Positions 37,660-48,938 of a DNA stretch of 64,000 bases are shown one piece after another. The translations under genes were made by a program, and so were the position numbers. How positions within the stretch are numbered: the first letter of the stretch is position 1; each line of letters opens with the position of its first letter. Origin of the DNA: Metopolophium dirhodum (taxonomy: Eukaryota > Arthropoda > Insecta > Hemiptera > Aphididae); contig NC_083566.1 in NCBI RefSeq assembly GCF_019925205.1, positions 31,186,001 through 31,250,000 of the forward strand, given 5' to 3'. The notes under the pieces were generated by a model. It had not been told where the DNA came from and ran no database searches. It worked only from the letters and a program-made list of their open reading frames with translations.

Positions 37660-40600
37660 CGGCATGACCTACTCATCGGCTATTTTAAAACACGTGTTCA
37701 ATTTAAAACGTCCAGCTATTACATTAATAGGTGGCTCAAAATATTTTTTTAACTTATTAACATTTTAATAGAGCAATTATGTAATTAGGTTAACTGACGC
37801 CCATAAGTATTTTAACGTTCAAAGATACGTTTCAGGGTCAAATATCTATGGAGATAATAAACCAAGAATTTTTTAACGTTCTGCACAATATTATTTACCA
37901 TAAAAATGTTTACATGCGTTCGATTTATAGACCAAAGTCTTGTTCTTCTTTATATATTGTTGGAAATGTAAATTAAATCTGGACATTTATATTTTATGTT
38001 ATCATTCTATATATTTTACCACCAGTAATCAGTTCTATTTTGATGATTAATACAATTTCGTAAATAAAAATAAAGGCATTTCCTTGAGATTTTCTTATGG
38101 CCGTATATATACATTTACCAACAACACACTTCAAATACTGTATTTTTTTCTTATATTTCAATCTGTTGTACATTTATTGTATTAAATGTGAAGATAAGTG
38201 TAAATCTTAATCGTATAAACATTGTATATAATTTAAAATGTAAGTTTTTAATTTAAAAACAAAATTACTACGGTTTTTGAAAAAAAATATGAAGATAGGT
38301 ACATACTATAACCATGACTATTTATGAAACTACAAATAACACGAATATTATGGCGAAATAAATTGTATTTAATGTTTATAATATAAATTCGAGTGGTATT
38401 GAGAATCAAAACAATTTCATGGAATGTTTTAAAATATCTAATTGATATGATTTCAAACGGTAGGCAATGGTATTTATTAAGTTAACATTTCTGTACCTAT
38501 CATATTGTGCGGCAATGTGACATACCTATGCGTTGTATGTACATGGGCAATACCGACACGTAGAAGAACTTTTTTCACTTTTGAAAGAGATTTGTTAAGT
38601 ATGTTCTCGCAATACGATTCATGTCTTCTGGGTTTCTGAAGGGAACTTAATAAAAAAAAAAATAAAAAATGTTAGGATATTTGTGGTATTTCATGTGCAG
38701 GCAAATAGGTGCGAGACATACTACAGGCGTAAACAGACGTGAAACATTTTCCTCGTAACAAATTATTCGACGCCGGTTGTGCATTGAACGGGCTGTCGTA
38801 AAGGTCTGAAAGTTTTATTCCTGTAAATATTCGTCATTGTACGTTTATTTTTTTCGTCTTCGTACAATCCTCGTCCTTCTTTATCAACAAAAACCTTTTA
38901 CCCCATATAGTGAATATCACGGAATTCGTAAATCCTCTCAACCCTCGTGGTATAATACGTAGGCACCGTATACGACATTTGACTTGATGGCATGTAAAGT
39001 ACTCGCAAAGTTTTTGAGAAAACAATTACCTTTCACTGTGCATACTCTATTTTTACGTACAGCGTGATGTGTATTATACAATACGTTATAAAAATCATGT
39101 GCCCCTTTAAAAGCATTTTAGAAATTTAGAATTTGTTTCATTATATAAGATCAACCTATAACAAGCCTCTGTGAAAAAATTAATGCTAAAATAAACGATG
39201 AAAAATACCTAAAACGGCTTTAATATTAAAATAGCGATTTATAAATAACAAATAATAGTATCTATAAAATAAAATATGTTAAATTTATAATTTTTTTTTT
39301 TTTTAATAAAACATGGGCATACATTTTTATGATTATTAAATATCAATCACTGCGTCAAAATGTTGTATAATGAGTGAGCCACTAAATTTAATTCACGTTG
39401 TCATGCACTAAATATTATTTTATATTAAATTTCAAAGCCAATAAAATATAAATAAAATATGTATTTATAAATACCTACTTAATTGGAATTTGAATAAAAA
39501 AATTAACACTTTATAAATATTCTATTTTTTGATTTTAATTGTATGAGTTGTTAAAACTAAAATAGAGACTAACAATAAAAAAATCTCCCATTTCATGAGA
39601 GTTAAATATATTTTGGTCATTATCAAAGTACTGGACAACGAAAAGAATACATGGCATTATACGCAGAATGAGTTAAAAAGGACTATTCACCTAATTGTAA
39701 GTACTTATACTTAACGCTGTTCAACTCTTGAGTCAAGTGAGAATTACATGTCATGTACACACTATCCCAAGTATACAGTTTGTTTCATAATGAACGCACG
39801 GTTTATATATAATATGTATATATATATATAGATGGCAAAGATAGCTGTAAATGTAGCTGATGGTGTATACGTTCAAAACTGCTAAGCAAAATGTTGTAAA
39901 CGTTATTATACAATTGTAAAAGTTTATCCGTATAATTTATACTTCAATCATTTTAGAACTCAAATAATTAATAGGTACAAAATTATTCTAGATCACAAAA
40001 TAATATTTTCCCAACATCATGATGTCTTATGATTTTTTAATAATCAACCAATACCTAAATTTGTTCAATATGAAATTCCAATTGACAGTGGAAAACACAT
40101 GCTTGGATAATATTTTATGATTTCCTAATAGGTACTTAATAAATCGAATGATCTAATTTCAGTTAAATATACCTACTAAAATATTATATAATTTGAAAAA
40201 AGTCAATTTTTCGTAAAATCAAGTCCTTTCAAACTCTATAGAAAACAACTACACCTAGATACTCATAACTTTAGGAAACTACCTATGTACAATAATAATA
40301 TCAAACTTATTCAAATCCAAACAAATTAATACATTTTACTTGGTAGGCGCCCAGTGTTAATCACTGAGTAAAGAAAAGAACCAGGCCATTAACAAAATAA
40401 ATGTGAAAAATAAAAATGTAAGTCAGGATTTAGCTTAAAATTAAACAGCGTTGGCTGGGGTGGAATGCAAAAAATACCGTCAAACTTTAATAACCTGGGC
40501 ATGGTAATTTCATATATATTTTTTCCACCTCGTATTTTTGTTAGTTTTTCATTTTAAACGACCCGCGACAAAAATGCTTTCATATCTACTGCACCACCCT

Positions 40601-41540
40601 TATACCACTCTTATTTAAACGATTTTAAAAAAAGGGTGCATACTTTCCATGCAGTTAGAAATGCGGTAAATTTTAAACAAGGACCTGCTGGGAAAAAAAA
40701 AAACATTAAATACCTACTGTCTCGTGTATCCGTAAGCTAATTTCAATGACATTTTAATTGTATGTTAATTCTTTCTTTATTTTAAATATTCAGAATTCAC
40801 GTTAAAGTCTACCTTACCTAAACACGTGCATTAATTATGATTTATGATCATTAACACGTTAACAAAACTTTTTAAACCACAATATTACTTGATAATTACT
40901 TGTACCTACAGTTTGATTTTTTCAAACAGAGCCACATAATATGATTGACAAAATATAAATACAAAATCATAATCATATTAATGATAAAATATAAAACTAT
41001 AAAAAGTCATTATACAAGGTGTATTCGTGTATTATTCATTAACATTTTTATAGGCCTATGATATTTAATGAAATGTTGACTTAGAAGCTTATTGTAATAT
41101 AAGTTAAAATATTTTTAGACTTTTACTTTACTTTAATTAATTTTTTTTTGTTTTTAAATTATTCTCATTTTAATAAAAATACTTAATAGGTATAAATTTA
41201 AAAATAAAAATGTATCACTTTTCCTTGTTGGATCCTATATTATAAGTTTAAAAAAATTATTAAATTACCATGGTTTATGTTCATGAAAACTTGTAAAGGA
41301 AGTTAGTTTTAATTTAAATTATTTTTGTATTTATTAATCTGACAAATTAAAAACTTATTGATTTGAGAGGGGATTCCGAGATAATTACTGCCTACCACGT
41401 AGGTATTTAATCGAAAAATATTCCACAATCGACCTCAACCACGCTGCCCGTCCACTAGAAATTAGAATACTAAATGATAAGTGATAACCATGTCTACAAT
41501 AATATATTGAGAAATTACGGTCACGACGAGTAGTCGTTTT
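37660..41540. other. AT-rich stretch, nothing recognised
   Basis: No supported gene. A short TA run lies near 39820-39832. 38690-39030 is slightly less AT-rich. Confidence 0.45.
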
Positions 41541-41549
41541 TATATTTTT

Positions 41550-42072
41550 ATATCTGTTTTCCATTCTCTCTTCTTGCGGTCGTACACCTGTCCCGTGCAG
41601 AATAACACATTTTAGTTATAATTCGCGATTTCTATAATCCTGCAGCATTGAGCGTGGATTTATCCGGCGGCAAAAACGCGCAGCACTCCAATTACATTCA
41701 TATCATACTACTATACATATAACTTTATATATATGTATGCTGTCGTATTACCGTACGCATCGCATCATCCGACCCAAGTTACCATTCTGACAGCCATCGG
41801 TGGTATTGGCGAATGAATATCGTCCAATTAACGGTTATGCCTCCACCACTCCGAGAACGCCATTTCCGCGTCGATGTTGAACGTCGTGTGTTCTTCATAA
41901 TATCATTTAGTATATTGTTTGGGAAATCCGTCGTTTGATCCGATCGCACGAACGACAGAAAATAATAACAGTCGGGAAATGATTCTGTCACTACAGTTGT
42001 TGTAGTGGTTATTAGCCGTGCTATTACGCATTGTTTATTTAGTAGATATATTATTATGGGGGGGGGGGGGGG
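41550..42072. other. GC-richer island ending in a 15-G tract
   Basis: Balanced sequence with CpGs (CCGGCGGCAAAAACGCGC, CCGCGTCGATGTTGAACGTC) that ends at a 15-nt G homopolymer (42058-42072) directly before family A. The minus open frame (41779-42078) starts inside the G tract, encoding poly-Pro, and is not supported as a gene. Confidence 0.3.
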
Positions 42073-42135
42073 ATCCATTTAACTTTTGACAATCATTGTT
42101 TCAGAAAACACTAACGTTTTCGAAAATGTTTATTT

Positions 42136-42638
42136 TAGATTCTGAGCAAGACGATGAAGCTAGTGGTTTTACAATGATGTTAATTTTTTAATTTTTTTTT
42201 TTTTTATATATCCTGTATACAAAAATTTTACCAGAAGGAGTGCTTTGATTTCAACATATAGTACTTTATCTTTTAGCAAATTGGACCAAGATGGTACTTT
42301 AGAGAGGTCATTTTTCGATTTTCTCAATAGTTATTTAATGCCACGGGAAAAACTACTGACAAATTACGAAAAACCACTTACAATGGGATTTTAATTTCTA
42401 ACGATTTGTTTATCACCGTAGCAACGAATAAAAAATTGTAATATTATAATATTAATTCAACTTAAAGGCTATAATAAATAATAAAAATTTAAAAAATGCA
42501 GACTGATAAACCGTCTCCGCTCAGAATCGTTTTTCTTATACAATGATATTATATCATTGAATTCAAGTTTAATACAATCCATTATACATTGACCCACTTG
42601 TAACCTACTGTACAGCGGAGCGACATTCACTTATCTGC
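42136..42638 (+). repeat. Family A dispersed repeat, copy 1
   Basis: About 0.5 kb, starting TAGATTCTGAGCAAGACGAT and ending TGTACAGCGGAGCGACATTC, ACTTATCTGC. The inverted copies at 59122-59639 and 63263-63766 match along its length (for example AGAAGGAGTGCTTTGATTTC, CCACGGGAAAAACTACTGAC). Its two ends are the same modules that bound family B, but the middle differs. Confidence 0.9.
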
Positions 42639-42649
42639 TTTTTTAATTG

Positions 42650-42746
42650 TATGTTTATTTTACTTTTAAGTCGCTACAAAACAAAAATTTTTCAAAAAAA
42701 TAAGGTATATTTTAAACTTTTTACTCTTTCGAACGATAACATACAT
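42650..42746 (+). repeat. Family C fragment
   Basis: TAAGTCGCTACAAAACAAAA and the following A/T blocks match 13840-13920. It abuts the start of family B at 42747. Confidence 0.4.
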
Positions 42747-44225
42747 TTTAGATTCTGAGTGAAACGATGAATGTATTGATTTTACAATGATGTGTGTTTT
42801 TTTTTTTATTTATTTTTTTTTATTTTTATTTTTATTTTTTTATTTTTGTGTCTGTGTACACGATAAGTAGTCGAAATAATGCTTCGATTTTCGACTTCAG
42901 TATCTTGTTCGATGGGAAAGTGAATATCGTTGGTGCATTGGGGAGGTCAACATTTTAATTTCCCAGTAGTTTTCAAAAGCGATGTGAAAAACAAAAGAAA
43001 AATTAAGGAAAAACGGGAATTTTTACGCAAAATCGATTTTTAACAAAATCGATTTTGGTTATTGGTGTAACTCTAAAACAAATGACCGTAGATGCATGAA
43101 ATTTTCACTGGTTGTTTATATTTGCATTTTCTATACACAATACAATTTTGAAAATATTTTGACTCTTTTTGAGCTGTTTACGGCCATTGTCAGTTTTCAA
43201 TTTTTTTAGTTTTTTTTTCTATAAATATCAATAAAATTTTATCTGTTGAGTAAAAAAGCTTGAAAATTTAATAGAAGGCTCCTAGGTTATTGTTTCAAAT
43301 GCAGATGAAAAAAATTAAAAATCCTTAGTAACAGTTTTTAATTATAAGCATTTAAAGTTCAAATTTTGACAAAATACGGAAAAATCACGAAAAATAGCAA
43401 ATTATTTTGATGAGAATTCATAAAAATTTTTCTTTTTAAATCTAAGATTTTAAAATCTAATACAAGATTCCTCATAAGTTTGTCTAACTTTATCAAAAAA
43501 AAAATTTCTACAAGAAAGTCAAATTAAATTTTTATGAGCGTTTTAAATTCATATTTTTACAACATTAGATATTCACTCGATTTCTCATGTACCGATTTCC
43601 TTATTTTCTTGTAATTCAAAAACGAATAACTGTAGATACATGAAAATTTCACTGAATGTTTATATTAGCATTTCCTATACACCATACAATTTTGAAAATA
43701 TTTTGACACTTTTTGAGCTGTTTACGGGCATTTTCAGTTTTCAATTTTTTTAGTTTTTTTTTCTATAAATATCAATAAAGTTTTATCTGTTGGGCCAAAA
43801 AGTGTAAAAATTTAATACAAGACTCCTGATATATTTTTACAATAGCAGTTGAAAAATATTGAAAATACATAGGCACAGTTTTTTTTTATAAGCATTTAAA
43901 GTTCAAATTTTGACAACATTTATCGAATTTATAATTTATTAATTATTTTGTAGTTAAAAATTAATAAATTTTTAACTTTTATGGCTAAGGATTGAAAATT
44001 TAAAACAAGGCTCCACGTAAATAGGTTATATATAAATTACTTTATTCACAATAATATCATTAAATATACTTGGTAAAATCATAGGCTGACTGACCGTTTT
44101 CGCTCAGAATCGTTTTTCTTATACAATGATATTATATCATTGAATTCAAATTTAACACCATCCATTACAGTGACCCACTTGTAACCTACCGTACAGCAGA
44201 GCGACATCCACTTATCCACCTTTTT
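42747..44225 (+). repeat. Family B dispersed repeat, most complete copy
   Basis: About 1.48 kb from TTTTAGATTCTGAGTGAAAC to CGTACAGCAGAGCGACATCC then ACTTATCCACC. Inside, a segment of about 550 bp is partly duplicated: CGTAGATGCATGAAATTTTC (43088) and TGTAGATACATGAAAATTTC (43632) start similar blocks that continue through ACAATTTTGAAAATATTTTG. It encodes nothing. It is collinear with 33672-35059 and, in part, with 626, 21051, 27185, 50995 and 61145. Confidence 0.9.
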
Positions 44226-44237
44226 AATTTTATTATT

Positions 44238-44441
44238 CGGAGTATTTTGATCTATAAAAATAAAATTGTGGACAAGTACTTATTTTATTAGTCATATAGT
44301 TACTTATTTAAAGTTTTGATGAGCGGAGTAGTGGACAAACGTTTTTCGGGGTACCCTTTTACCACTCCACTTCACTCATAATATAAAACATAAGCTACTA
44401 GTCCAAAATTTGATTTATATACATCAAAATACTCCAAAAAA
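44238..44441. mobile_element. 204-bp palindromic element (family C related)
   Basis: GGAGTATTTTGAT at 44239 pairs with ATCAAAATACTCC at about 44424-44436. Pairing continues inward through TGAGCGGAGTAGTGG and CCACTCCACTTCACTCA. The whole is a degenerate palindrome with a short loop. One arm matches the end of the repeat at 13770-14035. Confidence 0.6.
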
Positions 44442-45015
44442 TAGTCAACTTATAAATACGAAATTAAAATCGCATTTTGTCATCAGAAAAAAAATGTTTT
44501 TCTTTTAATCCAGTAATTGTATACCTAATCAAATATTATAATATAATGTATAAACAAATTAAATTGTGAATTTATAAACAATTTTATAAACTTATAAGTA
44601 ATAAAATACAATTTAATTAACTTAATTAAATTTACAACAATTAAAATATTATACAGATAAAAATAGTACATTTTTTGTTTTTTAACCACTCAACATTATG
44701 TAGACAAAATATTTTCAAAAACACTAATGTTTTTTTTGAAATCTAGTGTTATATAAATTACCCAATATATCGTTCATATGGTACCTCCTCCAAAATAAAA
44801 AGTTAATATTAAATTTCAAATATGAAGCTGTACCCGGCGACGCCAGTGGTTGCAAAAAAACATATTATTAAGATAATAAATTACGGAAATGGAAATCATT
44901 TTTATTCCATAAAAATTTGAAACCATAAAATTGTTTGCAATAAAGTACAACACGTCTGACATTTGTTACGTTCTTCCTGCAACACTCATTGGACATTTGA
45001 AAAGCGCGTTAAATC

Positions 45016-46409
45016 AGGTGCGTTACCCTGGCACCCCAAGGTCAAATTTTCGACTTGAAAACTGTTGGGTATTATGTTATTTGTTATGTAACAATTTGTA
45101 ACCACAAAAAAAAATTTTGTAATCACACCGGTACCCCCGAAAAACCACTTTACAAGTTCCGGGTGCCAGGGTAACGTTACCCCGGCGCCCCGTACAACAA
45201 AAAATGAAAATGTCGACTTGAAAACTGTTGGGTATTATGTTATTTATTATGTAACAATTTGTAACCACAAAAAAAAATTTTGTAATCACACCGGTACCCC
45301 CGAAAAACCACTTTACAAGTTCCGGGTGCCAGGGTAACGTTACCCCGGCACCCGGAAAACAAAAAATGAAAATTTCGACTTGAAAACTGTTGGGTATTAT
45401 GTTATTTGTTATGTAACAATTTGTAACCACAAAAAAAAATTTTGTAATCACACCGGTACCCCCGAAAAACCACTTTACAAGTTCCGGGTGCCAGGGTAAC
45501 GTTACCCCGGCGCCCCGTGCAACAAAAAATGAAAATTTCGACTTGAAAACTGTTGGGTATTATGTTATTTATTATGTAACAATTTGTAACCACAAAAAAA
45601 AATTTTGTAATCACACCGGTACCCCCGAAAAACCACTTTACAAGTTCCGGGTGCCAGGGTAACGTTACCCCGGCACCCCGTACAACAAAAAATGAAAATT
45701 TCGACTTGAAAACTGTTGGGTATTATGTTATTTGTTATGTAACAATTTGTAACCACAAAAAAAAATTTTGTAATCACACCGGTACCCCCGAAAAACCACT
45801 TTACAAGTTCCGGGTGCCAGGGTAACGTTACCCCGGCGCCCCGTGCAACAAAAAATGAAAATTTCGACTTGAAAACTGTTGGGTATTATGTTATTTATTA
45901 TGTAACAATTTGTAACCACAAAAAAAAATTTTGTAATCACACCGGTACCCCCGAAAAACCACTTTACAAGTTCCGGGTGCCAGGGTAACGTTACCCCGGC
46001 GCCCCGTGCAACAAAAAATGAAAATTTCGACTTGAAAACTGTTGGGTATTATGTTATTTATTATGTAACAATTTGTAACCACAAAAAAAAATTTTGTAAT
46101 CACACCGGTACCCCCGAAAAACCACTTTACAAGTTCCGGGTGCCAGGGTAACGTTACCCCGGCGCCCCGTACAACAAAAAATGAAAATTTCGACTTGAAA
46201 ACTGTTGGGTATTATGTTATTTATTATGTAACAATTTGTAACCACAAAAAAAAATTTTGTAATCACACCGGTACCCCCGAAAAACCACTTTACAAGTTCC
46301 GGGTGCCAGGGTAACGTTACCCCGGCACCCCGTACAACAAAAAATGAAAATTTCGACTTGAAAACTGTTGGGCATTATGTTATTTACTATGTAACAATTT
46401 GTAACCACA
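45016..46409. repeat. Left terminal array, 163-bp unit, about 8.5 copies
   Basis: The period is exactly 163 bp. Each unit has GAAAACTGTTGGGTATTATG, AACAATTTGTAACCAC, an A-run, CACCGGTACCCCCG and GGGTGCCAGGGTAACGTTAC. Units are nearly identical; two variable sites (TTATTTGTTATG/TTATTTATTATG and CCCCGTGC/CACCCCGTAC) alternate in units 2-5, indicating amplification as a dimer. The outermost unit differs, carrying the true transposon end. The repeated 70-codon minus frames are array artefacts. Confidence 0.97.
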
Positions 46410-47378
46410 TCGGTGCTTCGGAACTACTGTCTTTTTACATTCATTATTTAGTTCGTATTTAAATTAATTGAAAATTGTATGTTTGAATTATATGCTTACC
46501 TGAGTCTCAGAAGTTGAATAGGATTTTTTTTCTAAATTAAGATTTTAGAACCAAACTCAATATCTTATGTCCAGTTCAGTTGACAATTTGAACCATTCAT
46601 TTTAAATTCAAAAAAAAAGTTTTCCATCTATGTTTGTGGTCCCTAAATATTGATTTCTTCCTTTTATATATATTATATGTATTTAGTGTTTTTCAATATT
46701 TTGGAAGACATTTATATAGATGTGTTTACATTTCAATTTTCAAGTATCTAGAGTTTAGACCATTGTTTTTGAAGTTATGAATGAATAATTAAAATAGTTT
46801 TCATGTTTGGACAAATTTTGAATACAATTTTACACTTAGGTTGTACAAAACTCTAAGTTAAAAAAAAATTGTATCCAATTTTCGATGGATTTCCCAAATT
46901 GTTGACAAACTATTGATTATTGCTGAAATAGCCTCATTTTACTACCAATTGAGAAATATGAGGTGATATATTTAGATCTAAAGAGAAGTTTCGATTAATA
47001 CAATTAATTACAGCAATATAAATGTATACTAAAAATATATACTTAGTAGTATGAACTGACAGACTATCGTTTTAATTTATATTGATTTACCTGTAATTTT
47101 ATTTATTTAATTTTAGTATACTTTTATATTATTTACATTGAATACAATTTTTATAGTTAAATAAGTTAAACTTATACTTTACTAATTCACTCTAATTTTC
47201 AGTAAAGTGTTCTTTAGCATTATTTTTAATTAATTGCTAATAATTGTAGTAAGATAACTATGTTTTTTTTTATTTTACATAAATGTCACATGCCTGTTGA
47301 GCACCTCACGTATTAATTGGAAACGGAATATATTTAAATAAAAATTAATTCGAAATGTTGACGTTTTATATTTACAAT

Positions 47379-48110
47379 TTATTTTGAATACAATAGCATT
47401 TCAATATTTTCCTTCTTTTTTGTATTTAATGATATGCCATCTCTGAGATCATCATACACTTCCCATTGGTCATTTGATCTGTATGCAAACGCTTTATAGT
47501 GTCCTGTGGTCACTCTTAATCCCCACCGGTCTTGTCCACAAAACCCTATAGCTCCTCTCAAAAAATAAATATCATTAATTTTTATTGTTTTTGGAATATC
47601 ATCTAAATACAAATGGACTTCTCCTGCATAATTGTTTTGGATTGCTCCTATATCACTCAGATTGGATATGCTTATTGATGCTTCTAGATCTGAGAATATA
47701 GAACAATGTATAAGAATTAAAATGATTAAAAAACATAAATTTATTGATTTTCTTTATCTTTATTTAAAAATGTATAAAGTACCTGTAGGTAATGATAGTA
47801 GTTCTATCAACAAATGGTTTTTTATGCTGGCAGTTATAACTCTCTCACTTTTGCAGCTTTTACACTCAATAAATTCCTTATCTAAGAAGTTGTTAATATT
47901 TTCTTGAATGTTTATTTTCCCCTCATAAGCAGTCAATGATATTACTTCATATCTATTGTCTAAAGAAAATTCTGGACAGAAAAGATCGGGTTAGGTTAGG
48001 TTCGGAACACCGGTTAACTTGTATGTATGATGGCATACCTTTTAACAGCTTATTGGCTGTTGATGAAATTGTATCCATTGCATCCATTAATTTAATATTG
48101 CCGAGGTAAT
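47379..48110 (-). CDS. Three-exon C19 (USP-like) peptidase C-terminal half, transposon-borne
   Basis: The inferred exons on the minus strand are 48110-48039, 47971-47783 and 47689-47379, with GT-AG introns of 67 and 93 bp. Phases join cleanly (G+AA, G+AT), giving 189 residues and a stop at 47379-47381. Exon 2 has CKSCKSERVITAS (a CxxC half of a USP zinc ribbon) and NHLLIELLSLPT. Exon 3 has DDIPKTIKINDIYFLRGAIG, then TTGHYKAFAYRSNDQWEVYD and D, ending ENIEMLLYSK. GHY-x-A, W-x-x-YDD and the final LLY are the His box, Asp box and closing strand of C19 deubiquitinases. The N-terminal catalytic Cys box was not found; upstream sequence in the same frame has stops. It may be a truncated captured host gene or an element-specific protein. 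The plus frame 47632-47907 is its shadow. Confidence 0.65.
47986..48000 (+). repeat. Short (TTAGG)n-like motif
   Basis: CGGGTTAGGTTAGGTTCGG contains two and a half units of the insect telomere repeat. It lies within the 67-bp intron of the C19-like gene and is too short to be telomeric. Confidence 0.5.
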
Positions 48111-48242
48111 CTTATATGAGTACCTCCTAATTAATTATGACCATTTTCATTTGACCATCAAATATAGCTTGCTCTCCAATTATGAAGCCATGTCCGATAT
48201 CGTATAGTATATAAAATACTAATCATACATATTGTACATCGA

Positions 48243-48698
48243 GTTTTTCGGGGGTACCGGTGTGATTACAAAATTTTTTTTTGTGGTTACAAATTGTTAC
48301 ATAATAAATAACATAATCCCCAACAGTTTTCAAGTCGAAATTTTCATTTTTTGTTGTACGGGGCGCCGGGGTAACGTTACCCTGGCACCCGGAACTTGTA
48401 AAGTGGTTTTTCGGGGGTACCGGTGTGATTACAAAATTTTTTTTTGTGGTTACAAATTGTTACATAATAAATAACATAATACCCAACAGTTTTCAAGTCG
48501 ACATTTTCATTTTTTGTTGTACGGGGCGCCGGGGTAACGTTACCCTGGCACCCGGAACTTGTAAAGTGGTTTTTCGGGGGTACCGGTGTGATTACAAAAT
48601 TTTTTTTTGTGGTTACAAATTGTTACATAACAAATAACATAATACCCAACAGTTTTCAAGTCGAAAATTTTACCTTGGGGTGCCAGGGTAACGCACCT
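48243..48698. repeat. Right terminal array, 163-bp unit, about 2.8 copies, inverted
   Basis: Reverse complement of the left array, starting TTTTTCGGGGGTACCGGTGT and ending at the element end GGTAACGCACCT. The lower copy number shows that the two arrays have changed length independently. The plus-strand 70-80-codon frames are artefacts. Confidence 0.97.
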
Positions 48699-48707
48699 CG
48701 TTAAATC

Positions 48708-48906
48708 GTAATACGTAATTTCTGAGAAAATAAGATAATTGTTCGTATACTTACATTTATACTTATAACAAAAACATATTATAATATCTCATTTTAATCC
48801 TTTATCTGTCTGTCTCTCTCAATCCATCTCTATCTCTCTCATCCCATTATTTTTATATCCATTAGGCGCTTTCTTAAAGATACAAAAACAAAAATTACAA
48901 CGTCTA

Positions 48907-48938
<32 letters not shown>

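Larger units (their letters stand above)
45007..48707. mobile_element. MULE-like DNA transposon with tandem-repeat inverted termini
   Basis: CGTTAAATC at 45007-45015 is repeated exactly at 48699-48707. Between them is a 3683-bp element (45016-48698) whose ends are exact inverted copies: AGGTGCGTTACCCTGGCACC inward from both sides. Each terminus is a tandem array of a 163-bp unit, about 1394 bp on the left and 456 bp on the right. The 1.83-kb core carries a three-exon gene fragment on the minus strand. A 9-bp duplication with long TIRs is characteristic of Mutator-like elements. No MULE transposase (DDE) is visible, so this copy is probably non-autonomous. The superfamily is inferred from TSD length and structure. 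Confidence 0.85.

Noticed and set aside
41779..42078. 99-codon minus frame starting with poly-Pro
   Set aside because: Begins in the 15-G homopolymer and shows no domain; likely chance in a GC-richer island.
45077..46408. Seven overlapping 63-124-codon minus frames with the same sequence
   Set aside because: They are one reading of the 163-bp repeat. The period is not a multiple of 3, so each frame runs into the next unit and stops; the same frame appears on the plus strand in the inverted array.
47632..47907. 91-codon plus frame in the transposon core
   Set aside because: Antisense to the C19-like exons and their intron.
47986..48000. Telomeric array
   Set aside because: Only about two TTAGG units, inside an intron.
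45016..48698. CRISPR-like regular repeats
   Set aside because: The 163-bp units are contiguous with no spacers and sit in transposon termini in a eukaryotic sequence.
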